A stretch of 5,765 nt of DNA from an uncultured Ruminococcus sp. (GTDB lineage: Bacteria; Bacillota; Clostridia; Oscillospirales; Acutalibacteraceae). The stretch covers positions 1 through 5,765 of the forward strand of contig CADBRK010000161.1 of the NCBI GenBank assembly GCA_902797065.1, given 5' to 3'. Shown piece by piece: positions 1 through 5,698 of the stretch; the first letter of the stretch is position 1; each line of letters opens with the position of its first letter. Under the pieces are notes generated by a model. That model saw only the letters and a list, made by a program, of their open reading frames with translations. It ran no database searches and had not been told where the DNA came from. The position numbers and the translations under genes are program-made.

Positions 1-170
1 CGGTTGCTTCGTTAAGCTTGTGCGCTTGTATGTACGGCCCTGCTCCGTATGACGGTGCGGCTTATACGCATAACGATCATATCCCGGGCATTACCGACAA
101 TAATGACAATGCCGAAACCGACGATACACCCGCTGCCGACATACTTTCAGAAGCCACAGCCAACAATTAA
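1..170 (+). CDS. C-terminal part of a small YGP-motif lipoprotein, 5' end outside the window
   Basis: The reading frame enters at base 3 and runs 55 codons to TAA at 168-170. The first residues, VASLSLCAC, look like the end of a lipoprotein signal peptide with an L-C-A-C lipobox, so the Cys at 27-29 is the likely lipidated residue. It is followed immediately by MYGPAPYD and then a short polar, Asn/Asp-rich tail ending in TANN. The mature protein would be about 47 residues. The MYGP motif parallels the LYGPP motifs of the next gene, and small lipoproteins with a YGxP-type motif are the known partners of rSAM/lipoprotein-system enzymes (family knowledge from memory). I infer a second substrate of the radical SAM enzyme downstream. 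The 84-base gap to the next gene shows no terminator hairpin, so co-transcription is likely. The start codon, promoter and full signal peptide cannot be seen. Cys at lipobox position -2 is uncommon. Confidence 0.7.
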   Translation, partial: VASLSLCACMYGPAPYDGAAYTHNDHIPGITDNNDNAETDDTPAADILSEATANN

Positions 171-241
171 ATCCGAAAAAATTTACGTAATCACTGCGAA
201 AAATCGGCATTAACCGTGTCTAATATATGAGACCACCGAGA

Positions 242-248
242 AAGAAGG
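242..248 (+). promoter_or_regulatory. Ribosome binding site that sets the start of the LYGPPEIF lipoprotein
   Basis: AAGAAGG ends directly against an ATG at 249 but lies 6 nt before a second in-frame ATG at 255. Normal spacing favours 255. No convincing -35/-10 pair is visible between 171 and 241. TAATAT at 221-226 could serve as a weak -10, and the 8-bp palindrome TTACGTAA sits at 183-190. Confidence 0.6.
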
Positions 249-254
249 ATGATT

Positions 255-962
255 ATGGATAAAAGAAAACGATTCAGACGTGCAGCCGCTTTTGTTGCCG
301 CCGCAGCAGCCGTTACTACTCTGGGCGCATGCGGCCCGAAAACCGATACTCCGGCAAGTTCGGATACTTCCTCGGTCTATTCAGCCAAGGAAACTAACGA
401 CGCTGCATCAAGCAGCAGTGCAAGCTCCTCTAAGGATACGTCAACAGATTCCGATACTCAGACAGATACCGATAAAAAGGACAGCGACTCCGACAGCGCA
501 TCGTCAAAAGCCACCGATACGGATAAAACTACTTCGTCCAAGAAAAGCGCCGACAGCAGTACCGTACAGAAGAACAACGACAATGTACAGTCACAGCCCG
601 AAACACACAGCGAATCCGTTCAGTCAAAGGCCGAAACAAGCAGCAGCGAGTCTGTTCACTCAAAAGCCGAAACAAGCAGCAGCGAAACCGTTCAGTCTAA
701 GTCCGATGAAAACAGCAGCAGTGCGGTAACGTCCGATACGAATAATAACCAAAACGATACCGAGAGCGAGTATTACTCGGAATACGATCCCTATTATAAT
801 TCCGATGTATGTCTGTACGGTCCGCCCGAGATATTTGAGAGCGAACGCCCCGATCCTTATACGGAGATTGAAGAAGAACAAGAATTCAGTACAGAATATA
901 ACGAGAACGAACCTTTGTACGGACCGCCCGAGATTTTCGGGATATACTACGATGAGGAATAA
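255..962 (+). CDS. Lipoprotein with Ser/Thr-rich spacer and two C-terminal LYGPPEIF motifs; candidate radical SAM substrate
   Basis: This predicted surface lipoprotein has 235 aa from ATG 255 (237 if ATG 249 is used). Residues 1-9 are basic, 10-22 are an Ala-rich hydrophobic stretch, and the lipobox is LGAC with lipid Cys26. Residues about 30-165 are a low-complexity, probably disordered spacer of Ser, Thr, Asp, Lys and Glu, with about three 12-residue repeats at 121-156. The acidic, Tyr-rich tail (about 172-235) contains LYGPPEIF twice, at 187-194 and 221-228, each preceded by an E-[YF]-x-x-EY segment. Cys186, just before the first motif, is the only Cys besides the lipid one. The radical SAM gene starts 9 nt after the stop, which implies translational coupling. 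My inference is that the tail is modified in the cytoplasm and then displayed outside, with the spacer reaching through the wall. I do not recognise a named family, and the function is unknown. Confidence 0.85.
   Translation: MDKRKRFRRAAAFVAAAAAVTTLGACGPKTDTPASSDTSSVYSAKETNDAASSSSASSSKDTSTDSDTQTDTDKKDSDSDSASSKATDTDKTTSSKKSADSSTVQKNNDNVQSQPETHSESVQSKAETSSSESVHSKAETSSSETVQSKSDENSSSAVTSDTNNNQNDTESEYYSEYDPYYNSDVCLYGPPEIFESERPDPYTEIEEEQEFSTEYNENEPLYGPPEIFGIYYDEE
582..722 (+). repeat. Tandem 36-bp repeats encoding a 12-residue Ser-rich unit
   Basis: Units at 615-650 (SVQSKAETSSSE), 651-686 (SVHSKAETSSSE) and 687-722 (TVQSKSDENSSS) follow a degenerate 11-codon unit at 582-614 (NVQSQPETHSE). The first two differ at only a few bases, so they look like a recent duplication inside the spacer. 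Unit number probably varies between strains. Confidence 0.8.
813..836 (+). repeat. First LYGPPEIF motif
   Basis: Codons for LYGPPEIF, directly preceded by a Cys codon at 810-812. It matches the second motif at 20 of 24 bases, and all four differences are synonymous. Confidence 0.9.
915..938 (+). repeat. Second LYGPPEIF motif
   Basis: Codons for LYGPPEIF, preceded by Pro instead of Cys and followed by GIYYDEE and the stop. The protein sequence is identical to the first copy although four of eight codons differ. Confidence 0.9.
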
Positions 963-971
963 GGTATCTAT

Positions 972-2051
972 ATGGACAGATCAAAAAAAACCGAACACCT
1001 GAAAATGCTTCACGACTACAGGCAGAAGCTCAGAAAAGAACCGATACTCAAATATCTGTTTCTGGAGCTTACGATGAAGTGCAACGAAAACTGTCTGCAC
1101 TGCGGCAGCCGCTGCGGAGATGTGAAGTCCGATGAACTCAGTGTGGAGCAGTACAAAGCTTTTCTTGACAAAATAAAGAGAGATTTTCCGAAAAAGCCCA
1201 TGCTTTGCATAACAGGCGGCGAACCGCTTCTGAGGAAAGAATTCTTTGAGATCATGGACTATGCCAACGAGCTGGGCTTTAACTGGGGCATGACAAGCAA
1301 CGGCACGCTTATCACAAAAGAAATTGCGCGCAAGCTCGAAGAAGCCGGCATGAAAACGATCTCTATAAGCTTAGACGGACTCGAAGATACGCACGACGCA
1401 TTCCGCAGAAGAAAAGGCGGCTTCAAAGCCTCTATTGAGGGCGTTAAGAATCTCCTGGAACGTGATTTCCAAAATGTACAGATCACGACGGTTGTCACAA
1501 AGAAGAATATCTCTCAGCTTGACGAAATGTTTGACCTCATGTGTGACATTGACCTGGACTCCTGGCGCTTAACGGGGATCGAACCGATCGGCAGAGCGTT
1601 GGAACTTAAAGATTATACTTTAGACGGCGACGACTACAGGCGGTTGTTTGACTTTATCAAAACAAAAAGAGAAGAAGGCTTCCCCCTCTCATACGGCTGT
1701 ACGCACTTCCTCGGGCTCGATTACGAGCGTGAAGTCAGAGATTGGTATTTCCTCTGCAATGCGGGAATATACGTAGCAAGCGTTATGGCGAACGGCGACA
1801 TAGGCGCATGTCTTGACATTGAGCGCAGACCCGAAACAATACAGGGTAATATCCTGCGCGACGATTTCACCGACGTATGGTTCAATAAGTTCGATATATT
1901 CCGCAAGCCGTTGTCCGATAAAAACGATAAGTGCAAGAACTGCAAGGACTGCGATTTCTGCGAGGGCGGCTCATACCACAGCTGGGATTACAACAATAAC
2001 AAGCAGATGATGTGTTTCAATGACATATTTGCCGCTCCGCAGCAGGCATAA
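972..2051 (+). CDS. Radical SAM/SPASM maturase of an rSAM/lipoprotein-type system
   Basis: This is a 359-aa cytoplasmic Fe-S enzyme. The radical SAM cluster motif is CNENCLHC (Cys37, Cys41, Cys44), followed by CGSRCGD. TGGEPL at 81-86 is the SAM-binding GGE segment, and SISLDG at 131-136 fits the next barrel strands. The C-terminal SPASM region has Cys262, a G-x4-C at 275-280, the cluster CKNCKDCDFC at 321-330, and a final Cys348, enough for auxiliary [4Fe-4S] clusters. The segments YGCTHFLG (241-248), EVRDWYFLCNAG (254-265) and QGNI (291-294) resemble what I recall of the TIGR04133 'rSAM/lipoprotein system' enzymes. SPASM enzymes commonly modify ribosomal peptides or proteins by SAM-derived radical chemistry. 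The start lies 9 nt after the lipoprotein stop, with GAGG/AAGG just upstream. I infer that it modifies the YGP motifs of the neighbouring lipoproteins; the bond formed is unknown. Confidence 0.92.
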   Translation: MDRSKKTEHLKMLHDYRQKLRKEPILKYLFLELTMKCNENCLHCGSRCGDVKSDELSVEQYKAFLDKIKRDFPKKPMLCITGGEPLLRKEFFEIMDYANELGFNWGMTSNGTLITKEIARKLEEAGMKTISISLDGLEDTHDAFRRRKGGFKASIEGVKNLLERDFQNVQITTVVTKKNISQLDEMFDLMCDIDLDSWRLTGIEPIGRALELKDYTLDGDDYRRLFDFIKTKREEGFPLSYGCTHFLGLDYEREVRDWYFLCNAGIYVASVMANGDIGACLDIERRPETIQGNILRDDFTDVWFNKFDIFRKPLSDKNDKCKNCKDCDFCEGGSYHSWDYNNNKQMMCFNDIFAAPQQA

Positions 2052-2063
2052 TCTACAAATCGG

Positions 2064-2113
2064 CAGCACCCCCTATCCGCCAGGGACAGAGGGTGCTGTT
2101 TTCATTTTCTTTT
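2064..2113 (+). terminator. Rho-independent terminator of the radical SAM operon
   Basis: CAGCACCC (2064-2071) pairs perfectly with GGGTGCTG (2091-2098), followed by TTTTCATTTTCTTTT. On the opposite strand no T-tract directly follows the hairpin, so it serves mainly the + strand operon. The 10-mer TACAAATCGG occurs on both sides (2054-2063, 2113-2122). Confidence 0.88.
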
Positions 2114-2122
2114 ACAAATCGG

Positions 2123-3112
2123 TCAATTCAGAGCCTTTTCGAGAGCTTCCGCATTTCTCGTCATAAGCTCGATGTACGTCGCATTGTTTATATAGTCTTC
2201 CATGGAGATGTTATGGCATGAGTAAAATTTGACGATCTCTTTATCCGTTCCGTCAACAATTTTCTGCGCAGTACTCTTATCCCCCGTTTCGTCATAAAAA
2301 ACAACAGGTATACTCTCCTGTACAGCCATATCCGAAATGAACCTAACCGCTTCGGGATATGTTCCGTACGGCTTTGTACAATCGGGGTATGCCGCAAACA
2401 CTTCAAGTCCGAATTCCTCGGCAAAATACCTCATGGAATATCTGCCTGCCGTGATAATTGTTTTTCTCTCCGCAGATGAAACTATCCTGCGGATATTGCG
2501 TTTCAGAGATGACAGCTCCGAGAGGTACACCTCGCAGTTGCTTCTGTAATACTCGCTGTTTTTCTCGTCTATGTCACACAAAACGTCTGCGATCTCCTGG
2601 CATATGATCTCGGCATTGTCGATAGATGTCCACACGTGCTCGTCATATTTCGGAATGCGCACAGCAGTATCGTCCGTTTCAAAAGCGTATTTCGTATCAT
2701 CGGGAACGGTATTTTCAAGCAGCGAAGTAAGACCCGATATATCTATAGTCTGTCTTTCCGCATTGTCTGGCGTACCGAGCATTTTATCAAGCTGCTGTTC
2801 CGTACCCGTATATACAAATATATCTGCGGAACGTATTTTCTCAATATCTTCATCGGTTGGCGTATAGCTGTGGCTGTCCTCCCCGGGGCCTATCAGAATA
2901 TCGACTTCCGCCTTGTCTCCTGCTATCCGTCGGCAGAAATCAAAAGGAGCAAATGCCGCTGCAACGATATAAAGCTTATCCGGTTCGGGAGTATCGGGCG
3001 TTTCTTCTTCGATAACGATATTATTCCAACACCCCGAAAATGATAACGATAAAGATATTATTATAAGCAAACAAAAGACGATCGTCTTTTTTGCGGCGGT
3101 TCTTCCAAACAT
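2123..3112 (-). CDS. ZnuA-like metal ABC transporter substrate-binding lipoprotein, orphan, variant metal site
   Basis: This 329-aa protein is probably the extracellular binding protein of a zinc or manganese ABC importer (ZnuA/TroA, cluster A-1 fold). A basic N-terminus, hydrophobic stretch and FSGC lipobox give lipid Cys28. The first metal-site motif is GEDSHSYTPT (His81; usual DPHxYEP) and the second is DEHVWTS (His159; usual DPHVWLDP). The third usual His region, normally H-x-A-F-x-Y, reads AGRYSMRYFAEEFGL (222-236) and lacks His. The end carries FYSCHNIS (297-303) and ATYIELM, typical of a clostridial subgroup that in my memory has DRFPFRY at the third site. The usual His-rich loop before the second motif is absent. 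No permease or ATPase gene is adjacent, so it must work with components encoded elsewhere, or act only in metal sensing or delivery. Start ATG has GGAAAGG 11 nt upstream; stop is TGA. The metal is not determinable from sequence. Confidence 0.87.
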   Translation of the reverse strand: MFGRTAAKKTIVFCLLIIISLSLSFSGCWNNIVIEEETPDTPEPDKLYIVAAAFAPFDFCRRIAGDKAEVDILIGPGEDSHSYTPTDEDIEKIRSADIFVYTGTEQQLDKMLGTPDNAERQTIDISGLTSLLENTVPDDTKYAFETDDTAVRIPKYDEHVWTSIDNAEIICQEIADVLCDIDEKNSEYYRSNCEVYLSELSSLKRNIRRIVSSAERKTIITAGRYSMRYFAEEFGLEVFAAYPDCTKPYGTYPEAVRFISDMAVQESIPVVFYDETGDKSTAQKIVDGTDKEIVKFYSCHNISMEDYINNATYIELMTRNAEALEKALN

Positions 3113-3143
3113 ATTACATCCGACCTTTCCGTAAATCGTTTGT

Positions 3144-3179
3144 ATATGCTATTATACTACAGAAATGTAAACTTTGCAA
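3144..3179 (-). promoter_or_regulatory. Near-consensus sigma-A promoter of the ZnuA-like gene
   Basis: On the minus strand TTGCAA (3174-3179) and TATAAT (3151-3156) are separated by 17 bp, predicting a start near 3144 and a leader of about 30 nt. Because it lies just past the regulator's stop codon, the ZnuA-like gene can be transcribed independently of it. ACTTTG (3171-3176) and CAAAGT (3191-3196) form an inverted repeat over the -35, and AAATCGT at 3133-3139 resembles one half of a Firmicute Zur box without the second half. Confidence 0.75.
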
Positions 3180-3204
3180 CATAAAGATAACAAAGTGCCG
3201 GGAT

Positions 3205-3579
3205 TTACTGCTCATCTCCCTTTTTCTTCTTTTTTTCTTTCATTTTCTTATTATAATCTGCAAACACTTTCCCTTGATTTATGTAAATGATTCGCTGCGA
3301 CATATTCATTGAATGAAAAATTTTCAGCAGTTCTTCGTCCATCATTTTTGCTTTTTCTTTAGTATTTTCCCGGCCTGATGATTGCGAATAATCCAACAGA
3401 TAATCTGTTGATACAGAAAAGTAGTCTGCTATTTTTTTGAGCATTTCAAAATCGGGTTCACTTACTCCCCTTGCATATCCGCCCATGGTTGACGACGCGA
3501 CATGCAGGTCCTCTGCAAGCTTTTTTTGTGTTATATTATTGTATTCCAACAGCAGCCGAAGTTTATCCTGGAAAGCCAT
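3205..3579 (-). CDS. XRE (Cro/CI) family helix-turn-helix transcriptional regulator
   Basis: This is a 124-aa cytoplasmic DNA-binding protein. The N-terminal 64 residues form a classic five-helix HTH_3 domain, with the helix-turn-helix at about 17-38 (ITQKKLAEDLHVASSTMG) followed by EPDFEMLKKIADYFSVSTDYLL. After a polar linker, residues 79-110 form a short helical segment that could dimerise, and the tail is extremely Lys-rich (KKMKEKKKKKGDEQ). There is no peptidase, sensor or metal-binding motif. The start is set by AGGATG just upstream. It lies 5' of the ZnuA-like gene on the same strand and is divergent from the 402-aa lipoprotein gene with about 210 bp between starts. Autoregulation and control of the divergent lipoprotein are the simplest inference. 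Similar small XRE proteins occur in mobile elements, but nothing else here suggests one. Confidence 0.9.
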   Translation of the reverse strand: MAFQDKLRLLLEYNNITQKKLAEDLHVASSTMGGYARGVSEPDFEMLKKIADYFSVSTDYLLDYSQSSGRENTKEKAKMMDEELLKIFHSMNMSQRIIYINQGKVFADYNKKMKEKKKKKGDEQ

Positions 3580-3598
3580 ACAATCATCCTAATAGTTT

Positions 3599-3638
3599 TT
3601 TTGCTATTATATACTATATTAAATAAAAATCCATGCAA
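3599..3638 (-). promoter_or_regulatory. Probable promoter of the XRE regulator gene
   Basis: On the minus strand TATAAT (plus-strand 3606-3611) is a perfect -10, but the hexamer 17 bp upstream is poor. TTGCAT (3633-3638) is a better -35 if the -10 is TAGTAT (3611-3616, 16-bp spacing). The small inverted repeat AATAG/CTATT at 3591-3608 lies near the predicted transcript start. Confidence 0.45.
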
Positions 3639-3697
3639 AGGCAAACGCGAAACCGCAATGTTCGCTTCATATGATTATAAAACGAGATAAATCGTTT

Positions 3698-3730
3698 TTT
3701 GTTGACAAAGTTAATGTAATATTGTACTCT
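3698..3730 (+). promoter_or_regulatory. Promoter of the 402-aa lipoprotein gene with possible operator dyads
   Basis: A perfect -35 TTGACA (3702-3707) is followed after 17 bp by TACTCT (3725-3730), predicting a start near 3737. Two dyads overlap it: TTTGT-TG-ACAAA at 3698-3709 covers the -35, and ACAAnnTTAnnnTAAnnTTGT at 3705-3725 fills the spacer (7 of 10 pairs match). This placement fits repression, most simply by the divergent XRE protein, but that link is inferred. Confidence 0.6.
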
Positions 3731-3777
3731 TAACAAGATACATATATTATTTGTTTTTGCTATGGATAAAAAACATC

Positions 3778-3784
3778 GGGAGGA
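3778..3784 (+). promoter_or_regulatory. Ribosome binding site that sets the start of the 402-aa lipoprotein
   Basis: GGGAGGA lies 7 nt before ATG 3792. An upstream in-frame ATG at 3762 has no such site and would add ten charged residues before the signal peptide, so 3792 is preferred. Confidence 0.85.
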
Positions 3785-3791
3785 ATATAGT

Positions 3792-5000
3792 ATGAGGATT
3801 TGGAAATCGGCTTTTTTATTGGCGGCTGCGGTGATTTGTGTTTTTATGCTGACTGCATGCGGAGAACAGGAGATCAACATTCCGGAGTACGTCAATGTGG
3901 AATTTAACGGGCTGGACGGTAAAGGAACGGCAAGTATCATCAGAGGGAATCTCGATTCTGCTATTGAAGATATAATAATCGGTGACGCCGACGATGAATC
4001 GGTTTTTGCCAAGCTGAATATGGTGGAAAAGATAGAATCGTCCGTAAAGCTCGAACTGGATAAAGACAGCGAATTATCGAACGGTGATACGGTTACTCTG
4101 AGAATCTCTGCGGATAACGAAAAGGCGAAGAAAATCGGGATTAAGTTTACAGGTATTCAAAATCAGACATTTACCGTTTCGGGATTAAAAGAAGTTACCA
4201 AGATCGACCCGTTTGACGAGACGGTATTCAACATAGAGAGCGGAGAGGGCATTTACATAGACTTTACGGATATTTCTCCGCACGCATGTATTCAGATAAG
4301 GAACACACTGCCCGATAGCAACCCGCTTTCAAAGGTAAATTATCATACTGATACGAATTACGTTTACAATATAAAGAAGGGGCAGACCATCAATATTATT
4401 GCCGACGCTCCCTATTCTTTTGAAAAAGACGGTTACGAACTTACTGCAACTTCAACTACCGTTACGTGTGAAAAAGTAGACGAGTATATCCGCAGTGTTG
4501 ATGATATTGACGAAGCAACAATGCAGAAGATCGTGAACCAGTGCAATGATCTCTATGAGTCGAAATTCGAGTCGTATTCCAACGGATATGATATTTGTTA
4601 TAAAAATGCCGAGGGCAAAAGTGTTTATCGAGAGTATATGGAAAGCATAAGTGATTTTACATATCAAAACGAGTATTTCTTTGTTTTGAAAGACGGCTTG
4701 GAGAGACGCTACGGCAGCGGAATGAAAGAAAACGGTTTGTTTATCACTGCAACCGTAAACCTCAATAACGTTTCGTATACATATGGCGAAAAAACAAAAC
4801 ACAACGATAAAGACAGGATTATTTATTTTTACGTGTTTGACATCGTAAAAAAAAAGGACGGCGAAATACAGTATAAAGCCGATATGGTAAATTACGGAAA
4901 ATATATCTACGTTGATGAAGATGTTTTCAAGGCAGAGGTAGTAAATACATATCTTGACAGCTTTGAAAAAGTAACGGAGCAAAAAGCAGAATTCAAGTAA
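3792..5000 (+). CDS. Lipoprotein of unknown function with repeated beta-rich (Ig-like) segments
   Basis: This is a 402-aa predicted surface lipoprotein. Residues 1-22 are a signal peptide (MRIWKS, then a hydrophobic core) with an LTAC lipobox and lipid Cys23. Next is PEYVNVEFNGLDGKGTAS (about 29-46), which resembles the YVTVEFSGxDGxGTA segments I recall in many clostridial lipoproteins and zinc-ribbon proteins, followed by a LSNGDTVTL-type segment near residue 100. A second, related segment begins near VFNIESGEGIYIDFTDISP, and about 235-402 form a mixed region rich in Tyr and Lys. There is no recognisable enzyme motif. It may be an envelope-associated binding or scaffold protein, but I do not assign a role. 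It has its own promoter and terminator, so it is probably monocistronic, and the divergent XRE regulator may control it. Confidence 0.85.
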   Translation: MRIWKSAFLLAAAVICVFMLTACGEQEINIPEYVNVEFNGLDGKGTASIIRGNLDSAIEDIIIGDADDESVFAKLNMVEKIESSVKLELDKDSELSNGDTVTLRISADNEKAKKIGIKFTGIQNQTFTVSGLKEVTKIDPFDETVFNIESGEGIYIDFTDISPHACIQIRNTLPDSNPLSKVNYHTDTNYVYNIKKGQTINIIADAPYSFEKDGYELTATSTTVTCEKVDEYIRSVDDIDEATMQKIVNQCNDLYESKFESYSNGYDICYKNAEGKSVYREYMESISDFTYQNEYFFVLKDGLERRYGSGMKENGLFITATVNLNNVSYTYGEKTKHNDKDRIIYFYVFDIVKKKDGEIQYKADMVNYGKYIYVDEDVFKAEVVNTYLDSFEKVTEQKAEFK

Positions 5001-5005
5001 AAATC

Positions 5006-5048
5006 TTCCCCCGAAGTATCGGTGATATTCTCGGGGGAAATTTGTTTT
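5006..5048 (+). terminator. Rho-independent terminator after the 402-aa lipoprotein gene
   Basis: TTCCCCCGA (5006-5014) pairs perfectly with TCGGGGGAA (5031-5039), followed by the T-rich run ATTTGTTTT. It starts only 5 nt after the stop codon. Confidence 0.9.
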
Positions 5049-5053
5049 GGTTA

Positions 5054-5082
5054 TTGTAAAATCCACGTGTTTCATGTATAAT
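5054..5082 (+). promoter_or_regulatory. Near-consensus promoter of the two-helix membrane protein gene
   Basis: TTGTAA (5054-5059) and TATAAT (5077-5082) are separated by 17 bp. The predicted start, about 5088-5090, falls on the first bases of the ribosome binding site. Confidence 0.75.
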
Positions 5083-5088
5083 GATTAC

Positions 5089-5095
5089 GGGAGGG
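5089..5095 (+). promoter_or_regulatory. Ribosome binding site that sets the start of the membrane protein
   Basis: GGGAGGG lies 6 nt before ATG 5102. The in-frame ATG at 5081 overlaps the -10 element and would be upstream of the predicted transcript start, so it is rejected. Confidence 0.85.
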
Positions 5096-5101
5096 ATCAA
5101 T

Positions 5102-5689
5102 ATGAATGAATTGAGAAAATACTGCCTCGGCAGCAAGGTCAAAAGCTTTTTCGGCACTATAGGATTGACAGTCTTGTTTTTCGGATTTTATGTTTTCGGG
5201 TTTGTTATGCTTGATAATATGAATCTTGCCGAAAGCCCCAAAGACAGGAATGCACTTATTCTTGCCGTGGTTCTGATATTTCTGCTTGTTCTGCTGTACA
5301 GAAATATATTTATCAAGCCCAAGCGTTTTTTTAACAAAAGGATCGAATATTTCATAAAAAACAACGTGCTTGAACTTGTGCTCAATGATTTCTCGCAGGG
5401 CGTAAAGAAGTGCGGCGGCGATGTGATACTCGGATATAACTGTATGATCGCCAGAAACTGCGGATATATCTTCTTTTACAGTGAGATCCAAAAAGCATAT
5501 ATCGACACCGTAACGACTACCGATACGGACAGCGATACCGGAGCAACAACAACAGATACTACCGACTATTTTGCGGTCGATGTAAACGGCAAGAGATACC
5601 ATATGTGCGAATACCGCGGAAGGCGTAACGAATGGGCAGAGATAAAAACATTCCTTACTCTGAAAAATCCGAATATTCAGGTGCGCTGA
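5102..5689 (+). CDS. Two-helix membrane protein of unknown function
   Basis: This 195-aa protein has two predicted membrane helices, at about 17-37 (FFGTIGLTVLFFGFYVFGFV) and 50-67 (NALILAVVLIFLLVLLYR), joined by a short polar loop. Basic residues before helix 1 and after helix 2 (KPKRFFNKR) place both ends in the cytoplasm by the positive-inside rule. The C-terminal domain (about 80-195) alternates short hydrophobic strands and ends in EIKTFLTLKNPNIQ, which resembles small membrane proteins carrying a bacterial PH-like beta domain; that is only an impression of fold. A Thr/Asp-rich stretch at 136-155 (alternating TTT and TDT) probably forms a loop between strands. No catalytic motif is visible. 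Its own promoter and terminator suggest a monocistronic gene, independent of the upstream lipoprotein. Confidence 0.85.
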   Translation: MNELRKYCLGSKVKSFFGTIGLTVLFFGFYVFGFVMLDNMNLAESPKDRNALILAVVLIFLLVLLYRNIFIKPKRFFNKRIEYFIKNNVLELVLNDFSQGVKKCGGDVILGYNCMIARNCGYIFFYSEIQKAYIDTVTTTDTDSDTGATTTDTTDYFAVDVNGKRYHMCEYRGRRNEWAEIKTFLTLKNPNIQVR

Positions 5690-5698
5690 AAGAATAAG

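Noticed and set aside
249..254. ATG at 249 as the start of the LYGPPEIF lipoprotein
   Set aside because: The ribosome site AAGAAGG would touch the start codon; ATG 255 has normal 6-nt spacing and the signal peptide is complete from there.
582..722. CRISPR-like array
   Set aside because: The 36-bp units are contiguous without spacers and are in-frame coding repeats.
280..881. Alternative + frame (280-729) and minus frame (660-881) within the LYGPPEIF lipoprotein gene
   Set aside because: Low-complexity repeat DNA leaves other frames open. Neither has a ribosome site or sensible protein features.
2054..2122. 10-bp direct repeat TACAAATCGG flanking the terminator, as target-site duplication of an inserted element
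   Set aside because: The 49-bp interval is just a terminator hairpin plus T-tract with no terminal inverted repeats or element sequence.
3131..3156. Full Zur box in the leader of the ZnuA-like gene
   Set aside because: Only one half-site (AAATCGT) is present; the matching second half is missing at the expected spacing.
4452..5075. Long minus-strand open frame opposite the 402-aa lipoprotein
   Set aside because: It reads through the complement of a clear terminator hairpin, has no ribosome site, and its composition is that of an antisense frame of the well-supported + strand gene.
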